38,163 nucleotides of DNA from Sphingorhabdus sp. EL138 (GCF_945882965.1 NZ_CAMCWY010000024.1:1-38163), one strand, 5' to 3'. Positions 1 through 9,327 are shown, counted from the first letter of the stretch. The notes: generated from the letters alone by a model not told the origin. Numbers and translations are program-made.

Positions 1-126
1 GGGCATACGCACTTGAGGTGCAATTTTCTTCACCTCGGCATCGATGCGGGATTCAACGTCCTTTGCGGTAATCGTCATGCGATAAGCGCGCTTCAGGCCT
101 TCATTCTGTGTCTCGACGGTCTGCAT
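1..126 (-). CDS. tig: Trigger factor, N-terminal 42 residues (partial)
   Basis: Only the first 42 codons lie in the window; the gene runs off the left edge. The translation starts MQTVETQNEGLKRAYRMTI and continues into KDVESRIDAEV, which matches the beginning of the ribosome-binding domain of trigger factor, the ribosome-associated peptidyl-prolyl isomerase/chaperone that meets nascent chains at the exit tunnel. The ribosome-docking signature (GFRxGxxP) would begin just beyond the edge. The ATG at 124-126 is preceded by a purine-rich stretch (AGAGAAGAAAAC) serving as ribosome binding site. It lies about 90 bp downstream of tRNA-Leu on the same strand. The fragment is short, so identification depends on this N-terminal pattern, but the match is characteristic. 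Confidence 0.85.
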   Translation of the reverse strand, partial: MQTVETQNEGLKRAYRMTITAKDVESRIDAEVKKIAPQVRMP

Positions 127-219
127 GTTTTCTTCTCTATCTACGACAGGCCCGATGGCCTGCCAAAAACTGTTAAATGGCTTTCGGGTTCAACGACAGC
201 CGGGGACATCCCTTTTTCG

Positions 220-304
220 TGGTGCGGGCGAAGGGACTCGAACCCCCACACCTTGCGATGCCAGAACCTAAATCTGGTGCGTCTACCAATTCCGCCACGC
301 CCGC
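220..304 (-). tRNA. tRNA-Leu (anticodon UAG)
   Basis: Read on the minus strand, the sequence folds as a class II tRNA. The acceptor stem is GCGGGCG paired with CGCCCGC, followed by discriminator A and an encoded CCA. The anticodon arm is CCAGA-TTTAGGT-TCTGG, giving anticodon TAG (Leu, CUN codons). A long variable arm and a T arm with GGTTCGAGTCC are present. The 85 nt length including CCA is normal for tRNA-Leu. Confidence 0.95.
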
Positions 305-408
305 TTACGAAAAGCTGCCGTTTCACAAACGACGGGAGCCTCTAACGGGAAAGCCGCTGCGGAGCAAGTAGAGAAGCGGATAAACCACTACACCCACACA
401 TCGCCTGA

Positions 409-1881
409 TTACCCTAAAGCCTTCTTCAGCAAATCATTGATGATTTGCGGATTGGCCTTGCCTTGCATCGCCTTCATCGTTTGCCCCACAAAGAAGCCGA
501 ACAATTTGTCCTTGCCGGAACGATATTCAGTAACCTTGTCTTCGTTTGCTGCCATGATCTTGGCGATCTCCGCCTCAATCGCGCCTGTGTCGTTGGTTTG
601 CTTGAGGCCCTTTTCTTCGACGATGGCCGAGGCACCCTGCCCTGTTTCAAGCATGATTTCGAAGACCTGCTTGGCGATGCTGCCGCTGATTGTGCCGTCG
701 GCGACAAGGCCAAGTAATTCGGCGGCTTGCTGCGGATTGACGGGGCTTTCGTCCAAGGTTTTGCCAAGCTTGTTGAGCGCGCCAAACAGTTCGGACATCA
801 ACCAGTTGGAGCCTTGCTTGGCATCGACGCCTTCAGCCAACAAATTTTCAAACCAAAATGCGGTTTCCGCCTCTGCGGTTAGGACGGCGGCATTATAAGC
901 CGTCAGGCCCATCGCTTCATATCGCGCGCGCTTGGCGTCGGGCAGCTCAGGCAAGGATGCACGGCATTCCTCCAGAAACGCGTCGTCCAATTCCACCGGC
1001 AACAAATCGGGGTCGGGGAAATAGCGATAGTCATGCGCGTCTTCTTTTGACCGCATCGACCGCGTTTCTTGTCTGTCCGCGTCAAACAGGCGCGTTTCCT
1101 GCACGACTGCGCCGCCGCTTTCGATCAGGTCCACCTGACGCTGCGCCTCATATTCAATCGCCTGCATCATGAAGCGGATCGAATTGACGTTCTTGGTTTC
1201 GGTACGCGTACCCAATTCGCCGCCGGGCTTACGCACCGACACGTTGACATCGGCGCGCATCGAGCCTTGCTCCATATTACCATCGCAAGAGCCGACATAG
1301 CGCAGGATGGAGCGGAGTTTCTTGAGATACGCTCCAGCCTCTTGCGGGCTACTAATGTCTGGACGCGAAACGATTTCCATCAGCGCGACGCCCGAGCGGT
1401 TCAAATCGACAAAAGACATGGTTGGATGCTGGTCATGCATCAACTTGCCTGCGTCTTGCTCGACATGGATGCGTTCTATGCCGATTTTCTTGACCGCGCT
1501 ATCAGGGTCTTTTTCGTTGAGCGTAACCTCAATTTCGCCTTCACCCACTATCGGGTGATAGAGCTGCGAAATCTGATAGCCCTGCGGCAAATCGGCGTAG
1601 AAATAATTTTTGCGGTCAAAGCGTGACCAGCGGTTGATCTGCGCATTGATCGCCATGCCCGTGCGCACGGCCTGACGCAGGCATTCGCGGTTCGGCACCG
1701 GCAACATGCCCGGCATAGCGGCGTCGACGAGTGACACATGGCTGTTTGGCTCGGCACCGAACTCGGCCGATGCGCCTGAAAACAGCTTGGACTCGCTGGT
1801 GATCTGCGCATGGACTTCAAGGCCAATCACGACCTCCCATTCGCCGGTGTTGCCTTGGATGCGGTATGTTGATTCGGTCAT
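409..1881 (-). CDS. gatB: Asp/Glu-tRNA amidotransferase subunit B
   Basis: This is a 490-residue GatB, the tRNA-binding and kinase subunit of the GatCAB amidotransferase. The complex converts Asp-tRNA(Asn) and/or Glu-tRNA(Gln) to the amidated forms using ammonia passed from GatA. Recognisable signatures are [12 protein letters not shown] near the N terminus, [17 protein letters not shown], and [19 protein letters not shown], followed by a C-terminal YqeY-like tail domain ending in [13 protein letters not shown]. The start at [10 protein letters not shown] is preferred over an ATG 21 nt upstream that would add an atypical MRRRCRI leader. It is the last of three gat genes on this strand and is separated from gatA by about 105 bp containing a REP-like palindrome, so it may have its own promoter or lower expression. 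Confidence 0.96.
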   Translation of the reverse strand: MTESTYRIQGNTGEWEVVIGLEVHAQITSESKLFSGASAEFGAEPNSHVSLVDAAMPGMLPVPNRECLRQAVRTGMAINAQINRWSRFDRKNYFYADLPQGYQISQLYHPIVGEGEIEVTLNEKDPDSAVKKIGIERIHVEQDAGKLMHDQHPTMSFVDLNRSGVALMEIVSRPDISSPQEAGAYLKKLRSILRYVGSCDGNMEQGSMRADVNVSVRKPGGELGTRTETKNVNSIRFMMQAIEYEAQRQVDLIESGGAVVQETRLFDADRQETRSMRSKEDAHDYRYFPDPDLLPVELDDAFLEECRASLPELPDAKRARYEAMGLTAYNAAVLTAEAETAFWFENLLAEGVDAKQGSNWLMSELFGALNKLGKTLDESPVNPQQAAELLGLVADGTISGSIAKQVFEIMLETGQGASAIVEEKGLKQTNDTGAIEAEIAKIMAANEDKVTEYRSGKDKLFGFFVGQTMKAMQGKANPQIINDLLKKALG

Positions 1882-1956
1882 TATTCTACACCTGCGTCGC
1901 ACCAGTATAGGCTGGTGACTATCTCGTCTTGCGGTTTAGCCTGAGGGGCGTGATGG

Positions 1957-1976
1957 GCCCCAGCCTGCGCTGGGGC
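1957..1976. repeat. REP-like GC-rich palindrome between gatA and gatB
   Basis: GCCCCAGC-CTGC-GCTGGGGC is a perfect 8 bp stem with a 4 nt loop, flanked by TGATGG and GACGG. GC-rich palindromes of this kind are common dispersed repeats in alphaproteobacterial chromosomes. It lies in the roughly 105 bp gap inside the gat operon and could attenuate transcription or protect the upstream message; no T-run follows, so it is not a standard terminator. Confidence 0.6.
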
Positions 1977-1987
1977 GACGGAAAAGC

Positions 1988-3475
1988 TTACCACCATTGC
2001 GCTGCTTCCGCCACAAATCCTGAACGCCGCTCTATGGCTAGACCGGCGTTCAACACCGCCTGTTCATCGAGCGCCTTGCCAATAATCTGAAGCCCCAAGG
2101 GCAAGCCTTCTTTGCTTAGGCCGCCCGGAACAGATATAGCCGGAAGCCCAGCCAGCGAGGCAGGCACGGCGAACACATCGTTCAAATACATCGACAAGGG
2201 ATCAGCGTTCTTTTCACCCAAACCAAATGCCGCGCTTGGCGCGGTTGGCGCGAGGATGAGGTCGCAACTTGCCCATGCGTTGTCAAAATCACGCGCGATC
2301 AAGGCCCGGACCTTTTGCGCTTGTGTGTAATAAGCGTCGTAGAAACCAGCGCTCAACACATATGTACCGATCATGATGCGGCGGCGGACTTCTTCGCCAA
2401 AGCCAGCGGCGCGGGTTGCGGCATACATGTCTTGCAAGCCAGCACCCTCCGGCAAGTCACGCAGACCAAAACGGACGCCATCATAACGCGCAAGGTTCGA
2501 TGACGCTTCGGCAGGCGCAATGATATAATAAGCGGGCAGCGCATATTTGGTGTGCGGCAGGCTGATATCGACGACTTCCGCGCCTGCATCCTTAAACCAA
2601 GCAATGCCATTTTCCCACATTTTGGCGATATCTTCGTCAATACCGTCGAGGCGATATTCGCGTGGAATACCAATACGCTTGCCCTTCAAGTCGCTGTTCA
2701 GGCCAGCTTCCCATGCAGGGATTGGCAAATCGAGCGAGGTCGAATCCTTAGGGTCAAAGCCCGCCATCGCCTCCAACATGATCGCGCAATCGCGCACGTC
2801 GCGCGCCATGGGCCCAGCTTGGTCCAAGGAGCTAGCAAAAGCGACAACGCCCCAGCGCGAACAACGGCCATAAGTAGGCTTGATGCCGCTAATGCCCACG
2901 AACGCAGCAGGCTGACGAATCGAGCCACCCGTGTCGGTTCCGGTCGCTGCGGGGCAAAGTCGCGCGGCGATTGCCGAGGACGAACCGCCTGACGAGCCAC
3001 CGGGCGCTAATGCGGCATTGCTGCCATCATTGCGGCGCCAAGGCGAAATGACATTGCCGAAGTAACTGGTCTCATTCGACGAGCCCATGGCGAACTGGTC
3101 CATGTTCAGCTTGCCAAGCATCCCTGCCCCAGCCTTCCAAAGATTCGCCGACACCGTCGATTCATAGGTCGGCAAAAAGCCTTCCAAGATATGGCTTGCG
3201 GCGGTTGTCTGCACGCCTTGGGTGCAGAACAAATCCTTCATGCCAATCGGTACGCCTGCCATTTTGCCCAACGGCTTGCCAGCGGCACGGTCGGCATCGA
3301 CGGCCTGCGCGGCCTCGATAGCTTTTTCCGGCGTTTCGACGATGAAGGCGTTGAGCGCTTTTGCCGCAGATACGCGAGCGTTAAGCGCCTCAGCGACTTC
3401 TACAGCCTTAAATTCACCCTTGGCAACACCATCGCGGATAGCGGCCACACCGAGTCTTGAAAAATCACTCATCAT
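1988..3475 (-). CDS. gatA: Asp/Glu-tRNA amidotransferase subunit A
   Basis: This 495-residue amidase-signature enzyme hydrolyses glutamine to supply ammonia to GatB. The Ser-cisSer-Lys triad is visible: Lys80 in GMKDLF, Ser161 in the glycine/serine-rich motif [10 protein letters not shown], and Ser185 in [12 protein letters not shown], with the spacing usual for GatA. Length is normal for the family. The start codon overlaps the gatC stop as ATGA, indicating translational coupling; the first two codons are both ATG, so either could be used. Gene order gatC-gatA-gatB is the usual bacterial arrangement, and the presence of all three subunits implies the indirect pathway for Asn-tRNA and/or Gln-tRNA. 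Confidence 0.97.
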   Translation of the reverse strand: MMSDFSRLGVAAIRDGVAKGEFKAVEVAEALNARVSAAKALNAFIVETPEKAIEAAQAVDADRAAGKPLGKMAGVPIGMKDLFCTQGVQTTAASHILEGFLPTYESTVSANLWKAGAGMLGKLNMDQFAMGSSNETSYFGNVISPWRRNDGSNAALAPGGSSGGSSSAIAARLCPAATGTDTGGSIRQPAAFVGISGIKPTYGRCSRWGVVAFASSLDQAGPMARDVRDCAIMLEAMAGFDPKDSTSLDLPIPAWEAGLNSDLKGKRIGIPREYRLDGIDEDIAKMWENGIAWFKDAGAEVVDISLPHTKYALPAYYIIAPAEASSNLARYDGVRFGLRDLPEGAGLQDMYAATRAAGFGEEVRRRIMIGTYVLSAGFYDAYYTQAQKVRALIARDFDNAWASCDLILAPTAPSAAFGLGEKNADPLSMYLNDVFAVPASLAGLPAISVPGGLSKEGLPLGLQIIGKALDEQAVLNAGLAIERRSGFVAEAAQWW

Positions 3476-3759
3476 TCAATCACCTTCGGCACGCCAAAGA
3501 AGCTGCCTTCCTTGGCGGGCGCGTTGGCGAGCACTTTGTCGCGCACGTCGCCATCGGTCACCGCGTCGTCGCGCAGGCGCAATTTATTGGTGATGACCGC
3601 CGTCATCGGCTCAACGCCTGTGACGTCGACCTCACCCAATTGCTCAACCCAGGCCAAAATGCCATTGAGCTCGCCGACCATCTTGTCAGCCTCAGCATCG
3701 CTAATCGCGATACGCGAAAGCCGTGCGATTTTATTCACGGTATCTTTATCTACAGACAT
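3472..3759 (-). CDS. gatC: Asp/Glu-tRNA amidotransferase subunit C
   Basis: This 95-residue GatC is the small linker subunit that wraps around the GatA-GatB interface. The sequence starts [17 protein letters not shown] and carries the family patterns [22 protein letters not shown] and the C-terminal [16 protein letters not shown]. An ATG 51 nt further upstream is possible but adds a non-homologous leader, so position 3759 is taken as the start. It is the first gene of the gat operon, and its stop codon overlaps the gatA start. The roughly 140 bp upstream contain the inverted-repeat element at 3838-3906. Confidence 0.95.
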   Translation of the reverse strand: MSVDKDTVNKIARLSRIAISDAEADKMVGELNGILAWVEQLGEVDVTGVEPMTAVITNKLRLRDDAVTDGDVRDKVLANAPAKEGSFFGVPKVIE

Positions 3760-3837
3760 GGTATTCCTTGTGGTCGGGATCGACACGCGATCCCTTCGTG
3801 CCGCTAGCATTGCGCCTGCATTGCTTCAACGGAAAAG

Positions 3838-3906
3838 CTTAGATAGTGCGCTCATAAATATCACCTTCGCAGTACCAAATTGGATTTATTTGGCACTGAC
3901 CCTAAG
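3838..3906. repeat. Short terminal-inverted-repeat element (copy A)
   Basis: The left end reads CTTAGATAGTGC and the right end, on the opposite strand, reads CTTAGGGTCAGTGCC. They form imperfect terminal inverted repeats bounding about 69 bp. Inside is a hairpin CCAAAT-TGGATTT-ATTTGG. The right part (TGGATTTA, then TGG, then CTGACCCTA) is closely matched by the element at 24068-24162. The TAG stop codon of the ligase gene at 3902 lies within the right terminal repeat. It is probably a non-autonomous mobile or REP-type repeat; whether it also terminates transcription is unproven. Confidence 0.5.
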
Positions 3907-5305
3907 CGTTGCGCAAATACCAATCATAATCAATGCTCGGCACTTGTCCGAAATAACGGTCCTGCTCCACGCGCTTTACAATCGTGAACATGTCGACAAA
4001 GCGGTCGCCCAAATAGGCACGCAGCAATTTAGAGCCGTGGAACCGGTCGACTGCGGCAAACCAATTGCTTGGCGGCTTGTCATCGCCTGACCCGTCGCGG
4101 TCATAGCCATTGCCGACAACCGCTGGGCCGGGGTCAATTTGGTTCGTAATACCATGATGGATACCCGACAATACGCCCGCCACCGCAAGATATGGGTTGG
4201 CGTCGGCACCGCAGGCGCGATGTTCGACATGACGGCTTGAGGGCGGACCGGCCGGAATCCGAAAAGATACGGTGCGATTATTGACGCCCCAAGTCGGGGC
4301 AACCGGCGCGTAGCTGTTCGCCTTAAACCGGCGATAGCTGTTGGCATGCGGCGCAAAAAGCGCGAAGCAATCGCCAACGCTGGCGATCATCCCGCCTATG
4401 GCATGGCGCAACATTGGCGTGCCTTCGGGATCGTCGGCGGCGAACAGGTTATTGCCGTCTTTGTCGTTCATCGACACGTGAATATGCATGCCGGAGCCGG
4501 CCTGCTCGGCAAATGGCTTTGCCATGAACGTCGCCTCAAGGCCATGCGCCTGCGCCACCGCCTTCACGACGCGTTTGTACATGATCGCATCATCACAGGC
4601 GCGCAGCACATCAGGTTTGTAGCGCAAGGTCAACTCGCACTGGCCCGGCGCAAATTCGGAGATGGCCGATTCCAACGGAAGCCCCTGAATATCGCAGGTT
4701 TCGTATAATTCATCGAAAAAGGGACGGAAATCGTCAAGCTCGCGCAAGCCATATACTTCGACCATCTGCGGGGTTTCACCGCTATATTCTGGTCGCGCTG
4801 GACGGATAGACCCATCGCGTGCGCGCTTGGGATCCAGCAAGTAAAATTCCAGCTCCACCGCCAAAGCGGGCGTCAGGCCCATTTCGGCAAAACGGTCCAC
4901 GACAAGGCCAAGGACATGGCGCGGGTCAAGGTCGTGCGGTTGGCCATCCAGTTCATAAAAATCGACCATGAATTGCGCGGCATTGTCGCCAGCCCAAGGG
5001 GTGCGGACCAACGTACCAGGAATTGGCTTCATCGAACGGTCGGCGTCGCCATCTTCCCAAACCAGACCCGTTTCAACCGTGTCCTGCCCAGTGATGTCAA
5101 CCACAGCGATGGAACCGGGGAAAAAGCGACCGATTTCATAAACGGACAGCACCTCATGCTGGCGCAGGCGCTTGCCGCGCGGGACGCCGCCAAAGTCGGT
5201 GTAGATCATCTCGATAGAATCGATATCGGGATGCGCCGCAAATAACGCCTCTGCCTCGCTACGCGGCGCGATAGTCGCTGATGATATTGCGCGTTTGATT
5301 GTCAT
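3902..5305 (-). CDS. Glutamine synthetase-family ligase (PuuA/GlnA-like), second paralogue
   Basis: This 467-residue protein has the whole glutamine-synthetase fold: an N-terminal beta-grasp part with IYTDFGGVPRGKRL, then the catalytic domain with ELEFYLLDP, APGQCELTLRYK, AKPFAEQAGSGMHIHVS, NRTVSFRIP and RHVEHRACGADANPYLA. The pattern fits gamma-glutamyl-amine ligases (PuuA, GMA synthetase, IpuC type) rather than housekeeping GlnA, because the GlnA adenylylation-site region is absent and the C-terminal motifs differ. Such enzymes couple glutamate to an amine with ATP. The start at MTIKRAIS is preferred because GGAAG lies just upstream and the preceding aminotransferase ends 4 nt before it; a longer ATG start would overlap that gene. 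It is the last gene of a four-gene operon. The amine substrate cannot be read from the sequence. Confidence 0.85.
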   Translation of the reverse strand: MTIKRAISSATIAPRSEAEALFAAHPDIDSIEMIYTDFGGVPRGKRLRQHEVLSVYEIGRFFPGSIAVVDITGQDTVETGLVWEDGDADRSMKPIPGTLVRTPWAGDNAAQFMVDFYELDGQPHDLDPRHVLGLVVDRFAEMGLTPALAVELEFYLLDPKRARDGSIRPARPEYSGETPQMVEVYGLRELDDFRPFFDELYETCDIQGLPLESAISEFAPGQCELTLRYKPDVLRACDDAIMYKRVVKAVAQAHGLEATFMAKPFAEQAGSGMHIHVSMNDKDGNNLFAADDPEGTPMLRHAIGGMIASVGDCFALFAPHANSYRRFKANSYAPVAPTWGVNNRTVSFRIPAGPPSSRHVEHRACGADANPYLAVAGVLSGIHHGITNQIDPGPAVVGNGYDRDGSGDDKPPSNWFAAVDRFHGSKLLRAYLGDRFVDMFTIVKRVEQDRYFGQVPSIDYDWYLRNA

Positions 5306-5309
5306 GATG

Positions 5310-6677
5310 TCACTTCCGTCCGCCTGAATTTTCAAATGCTAATAGCTCAGTCAGCGCATTGTTCAACTCTGCCGCGAGGCGGTCAACCTGTGCGGCTTGC
5401 GTCACCGGGCTAACCAGCATCATATTGTGGAATGGCGCAAGCAAGATGCCGCGATTGGCGAGATAAAGATGTATCGTGCTTTCCAGCTCATGGTCAATAG
5501 CTGCGCGCGCTTCACTGCCATTGCGCGGCGGGATAGCGGAACAGACCAATTCAACGCGCGCGCCAACATGGCTGACATGCCAATGCACCGCATGTGCGGC
5601 GATTACCGCGTTCAATCGCGCCACCAGCCGGTCAGTGATCGACAGCATATGGGCATAAGCGTCCCGCGTAATCACTTGCCCCAACATTGCGTGCATCGCG
5701 GTAATGGCGAGCGCATTGCCTGATAAGGTTGTGCCTATGCCGCTATGCCCCGGTGGGCGCGACGCGTTCACCGCCGCCATCCGTTCGGCAATTTCCGCCG
5801 TAAAGCCATAGACAGCGCACGGCACACCGCCGCCGATGGATTTACCCACGACCAGTATGTCGGGTTTTGGGCCATGCGCGTTGCTGTGCCCGCCATAGCC
5901 GGATGAAATGGTGTGTGTTTCGTCCAGCACCAAGATCGTGCCAGTTTTATCACATAGCTGGCGCAATTCCGTCAAGAACCCCGGCGCATCGCGCACCATG
6001 CCGATGTTGGTCATCAACGGTTCGGCCAAGACGCAAGCGATGTCACCGCCGCGCAAAGCGGTCGTCAGCGCGTCCACATCGTTAAACTCAATTGTAACAG
6101 TCGTCGGCAGCAAGTCCTGCACTTGCCCAATCAAGCTTGGCCGGTTAACCGCGCGGCCCTCGCGCAAGTCCACGAACACATCATCGACCGCGCCATGATA
6201 GCAGCCGTTGAAGATCAAAATCTTGTCGCGTCCCGTCATCCCGCGACACCAACGAATGACGGCCCGATTGGCTTCACTCGCTGTCGTCGTCACTTGCCAT
6301 TGCGGCAGACCAAACATGTCGGCGAGCATCGCGCCTAATTCCGCGCCCTTCGCGGGAGGCAGCATGTAGCTTAAGCCCTGCCCTGCTTGCGCGGCAATCG
6401 CTTCGGCAAGTGGCGTGGGCGAATGGCCAAACATGCTCGCGGTGTCGCCAAGGCAGAAGTCATCGAATACCTGCCCGTCAACACTCGTCAGCGTCGCGCC
6501 AGAAGCCGCCTGAGCGACGATCGGGAATGGGGTGGACCAATCGAGCATCCAATGGAATGGCACGCCTTGGAACCAGCTTTTAGAGGACTCAGCCTGCGCC
6601 TTGGATTTCAGGTTAGCCGTAATGAAGCGCGCGACTTCGCGTTGGCGCATATCGCTTATGGCTTGGCGGTCGATCAT
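5310..6677 (-). CDS. Class III PLP-dependent aminotransferase (GSA-aminotransferase-like)
   Basis: This 455-residue fold-type I PLP enzyme shows the class III pattern: substrate-loop region GDTASMFGHSP, Asp252 in LVLDETHT contacting the PLP ring nitrogen, and Lys279 in VVGKSIGGGVPC as the internal aldimine lysine. The layout resembles glutamate-1-semialdehyde aminotransferase relatives more than GabT. The genes on both sides concern gamma-glutamyl-amine chemistry, so it may transaminate an amine or an aldehyde/semialdehyde of the same pathway; that is inference. The start is the ATG overlapping the TGA of the upstream oxidase (ATGA), which implies coupling; a longer frame extends 60 nt upstream into that gene. 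It is separated from the following ligase by 4 nt. Confidence 0.85.
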   Translation of the reverse strand: MIDRQAISDMRQREVARFITANLKSKAQAESSKSWFQGVPFHWMLDWSTPFPIVAQAASGATLTSVDGQVFDDFCLGDTASMFGHSPTPLAEAIAAQAGQGLSYMLPPAKGAELGAMLADMFGLPQWQVTTTASEANRAVIRWCRGMTGRDKILIFNGCYHGAVDDVFVDLREGRAVNRPSLIGQVQDLLPTTVTIEFNDVDALTTALRGGDIACVLAEPLMTNIGMVRDAPGFLTELRQLCDKTGTILVLDETHTISSGYGGHSNAHGPKPDILVVGKSIGGGVPCAVYGFTAEIAERMAAVNASRPPGHSGIGTTLSGNALAITAMHAMLGQVITRDAYAHMLSITDRLVARLNAVIAAHAVHWHVSHVGARVELVCSAIPPRNGSEARAAIDHELESTIHLYLANRGILLAPFHNMMLVSPVTQAAQVDRLAAELNNALTELLAFENSGGRK

Positions 6678-7954
6678 AAACGGTCTCGCATCGCATAATA
6701 AAGCAACCCAAGCGTCGCCAATGGACGCGCGAGCCATTTTCCGCCCGGAAAGCGGCTGTGCGGGAAGTTTGCGAAAACATCAAAACGTGACATTGTGCCA
6801 ACCACCGCCTCTGCCATCAATTCCCCCGCCAGCGTCGTGACCAACGCGCCATGGCCAGAAAAGCCGTGGGCGTAAAACACATTTCCCTTGCGCCCCATAT
6901 GCGGCAGCCGGTTCATGGTAACGCCAACGGCACCACCCCAGGCATAATCGATGGGCACATTGCCGAGAGAGGGGAACACCTCAGCAATGTGCTTACGCAC
7001 AAACGCGCCAATGTCAGCGGGCGGCGTCTGCACATATTTTTCACCACCGCCAAAAATGAGGCGTTTATCCGCAGAGAGGCGGAAATAATTCAACACAAAG
7101 CGACTGTCCGCCACCGCCGCGTCACTGGGGAGTAACTGGTCAGCATTAGGCAGCGGCGCAGTCGCAATATTATAGTTCATGATTGGGACGGTGTAGCTGC
7201 GCAAATCGGGCGCGATGCCCCCCGTCCACGTGTCGGCCGCCATGATGACATGCTTGGCGGTCAAAGTTGCTGCCCCTGCCCCTGTCCCGGTCTGTATCTC
7301 AATCTGCGTTCCTGTATCGACAGGCGTTTGGGCCGCCATATGTTCATATATCCGCACGCCAGCCTTTTGCGCCGCCTTTGCAAGCCCAAGCGCGTAATTC
7401 AAAGGATGGAAATGCCCGCCTTGCGCGTCATAAATACCGCCGTGATAACCACCGCCGTGAACATGACGCCCGATATCCTGTGATTGGACGATCTGCGCCT
7501 CCCAACCAAAATGCTGGGCCAAAAATGCTGCATCGCGTTGCATCGCATCGAAATGCGCTGGCTTGTAGGCCGCTTCCAAATGCCCAGCTTTTGCATCACA
7601 CTGAATATGATGTTCGGCGATACGGTGTTTGACCCGGTCGACCGCGCCATACGCCAGATTAAATATAGCCTGCGCGCGTTCCCGGCCAAACTCTGCGTCA
7701 ATTTCGCGCATCGACCAGCGCAGGCCGGGGATGAGTTGACCACCATTGCGGCCTGACGCACCAAAGCCAATGGTCTGGGCCTCAAGCAATACAACCGAAA
7801 GGCCTTTTTCGGCACAGGCAAGCGCGGCGGAAAGGCCAGTAAAACCGCCGCCAATGACAACGACGTCGCAATTCAAACTGGAACCTAGGGAAGCTTGCGT
7901 GCGCCAAGCATTAGCGGTCGCGCGATAATAGCTGCCATTCAACCGATCAGGCAT
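6674..7954 (-). CDS. puuB: FAD-dependent amine oxidase, gamma-glutamylputrescine oxidase-like
   Basis: This 426-residue DAO-family flavoprotein has a Rossmann FAD site at residues 31-44 (VVVIGGGFTGLSAAL), the GASGRNGGQ motif shortly after, and a C-terminal flavin contact NVFYAHGFSGHG. The combination NGGQLIPG plus the N-terminal SYYRATAN region is typical of PuuB, which oxidises gamma-glutamylputrescine to gamma-glutamyl-aminobutyraldehyde with release of ammonia and H2O2. Its neighbours are two gamma-glutamyl ligase-like genes, which supports the assignment. GAGGG precedes the ATG, and the start overlaps the upstream ligase stop by one base (TAATG). The exact amine is uncertain, because no PuuC dehydrogenase or PuuD hydrolase is visible here. 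Confidence 0.82.
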   Translation of the reverse strand: MPDRLNGSYYRATANAWRTQASLGSSLNCDVVVIGGGFTGLSAALACAEKGLSVVLLEAQTIGFGASGRNGGQLIPGLRWSMREIDAEFGRERAQAIFNLAYGAVDRVKHRIAEHHIQCDAKAGHLEAAYKPAHFDAMQRDAAFLAQHFGWEAQIVQSQDIGRHVHGGGYHGGIYDAQGGHFHPLNYALGLAKAAQKAGVRIYEHMAAQTPVDTGTQIEIQTGTGAGAATLTAKHVIMAADTWTGGIAPDLRSYTVPIMNYNIATAPLPNADQLLPSDAAVADSRFVLNYFRLSADKRLIFGGGEKYVQTPPADIGAFVRKHIAEVFPSLGNVPIDYAWGGAVGVTMNRLPHMGRKGNVFYAHGFSGHGALVTTLAGELMAEAVVGTMSRFDVFANFPHSRFPGGKWLARPLATLGLLYYAMRDRL

Positions 7955-9300
7955 TAAACCCTCAGCAACAAATGCTCACGTTCCCAGCTCGAGACCACGG
8001 ACTGATAATTGAACAATTCATAATCCTTGACCGCGTAGAAGATGTCGAAAAACTCTTCTCCAAGCAAATTGCGCACTGGCTTGCAGGCACTGAAACGGTC
8101 CAAGGCAGCCTCCAACGTGCGGGGCAAGGTGCGCGCGCGGTTATAGGCGCTGCCAGTGATCGCTTTGGCAGGCACCATCCGCTCTGCCATACCAATATAG
8201 CCGCAGACCAACGACGCTGCCATGGCGAGATAGGGGTTGGAGTCAGCGCCTGGTAAGCGGTTTTCAACGCGGCGGTTGGCCTTGTCCGAAATTGGCACGC
8301 GGAAACCGCAGCTTCGATTGTCCTCGCCCCATTGGACGTTGATGGGCGCAGCGCTATCGGGGCGCATCCGGCGGAAGCTGTTCACATTAGGCGCCCAAAG
8401 CGGCGATATTTGCGGCATGAACTTCACAAGACCCGCTATATAGCTGCGGAACAACGCACTGTCCTTACCATTGGCGTTGGAAAAGAGGTTGCGGCCAGTT
8501 TCAGCGTCAACCACCGACTGGTGGATATGCATTGCGCTGCCCGGCTGCCCGGCCATCGGGTTCGCCATGAAGGTCGCATAAACGCCATGCTGTTTGGCAA
8601 CGGCGCGAACGGTGCGTTTGAACAGAAACACTTGGTCCGCCAGCTTCAACGGGTCGCCATGGACGAAGTTCACTTCAAGCTGCGCTGCACCCATTTCGTG
8701 GATCATCGTGTCGATATCGAGGCCCATCAACTCACAATCATCATAGATGTGATCGATAATGTCCTCATATTCATTCATCGCCTCCAACCCATAAGGCTGA
8801 CTTGCGGTTTCTGCGCGTCCGCTAGAGCCGGTAGGCGGCACTAATGGAAAGTCTGGGTCGACATTCTGACTAACAAGGTAAAACTCAACCTCAGGTGCCA
8901 TAATCGGCTTCCACCCACGCTGGGCATACATGTTGAGTACTTTTTTCAATATCGTGCGCGGGGCAATTTCAACCTCGCTTCCATCGCCATGCAGCACATC
9001 AGCAATCACGAAAGCGGTCGGTGATTTGAAGCCCGGCGCGACGCAGATTGTGTCGGGATCAGCGACCAGAATTTTGTCCGGATCCTTGTCCCAAATATCC
9101 GCAATGTCTTCGGGATAATGACCATCGATGGTGCAGATGAAAACACTGCCCGGTATGCGCAGCGATTTGTCACGGACAGAGGCCAGAAACTTTTTCGCAG
9201 GCAGAACCTTGCCACGCTGCACGCCGTTAATGTCGGGGACGATGCACTCAACCTCATCGATTTTGTGCTCAGCGATCCAATTCGCAAGATTGACGGACAT
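7954..9300 (-). CDS. puuA: Glutamine synthetase-family ligase (gamma-glutamylputrescine synthetase-like)
   Basis: This 448-residue GS-fold ligase is the first gene of the operon. Motifs in order are VPDINGVQRGKVLPAKKF in the beta-grasp domain, APEVEFYLV, MGAAQLEVNF, ANPMAGQPGSAMHIHQS, NRSCGFRVP and RRVENRLPGADSNPYLAMAASL. These match gamma-glutamylputrescine synthetase and related gamma-glutamyl-amide ligases. The PuuB-like oxidase directly downstream overlaps it by one base. It is clearly diverged from the second ligase at 3902-5305, so the two probably differ in amine substrate or in regulation. GGTGAAAAACA precedes the ATG. A candidate promoter and a long palindrome lie 30-65 bp upstream. 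The symbol is given by family and is tentative. Confidence 0.8.
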   Translation of the reverse strand: MSVNLANWIAEHKIDEVECIVPDINGVQRGKVLPAKKFLASVRDKSLRIPGSVFICTIDGHYPEDIADIWDKDPDKILVADPDTICVAPGFKSPTAFVIADVLHGDGSEVEIAPRTILKKVLNMYAQRGWKPIMAPEVEFYLVSQNVDPDFPLVPPTGSSGRAETASQPYGLEAMNEYEDIIDHIYDDCELMGLDIDTMIHEMGAAQLEVNFVHGDPLKLADQVFLFKRTVRAVAKQHGVYATFMANPMAGQPGSAMHIHQSVVDAETGRNLFSNANGKDSALFRSYIAGLVKFMPQISPLWAPNVNSFRRMRPDSAAPINVQWGEDNRSCGFRVPISDKANRRVENRLPGADSNPYLAMAASLVCGYIGMAERMVPAKAITGSAYNRARTLPRTLEAALDRFSACKPVRNLLGEEFFDIFYAVKDYELFNYQSVVSSWEREHLLLRV

Positions 9301-9327
9301 TGTTTTTCACCAGTTTTTTGAACGCTG

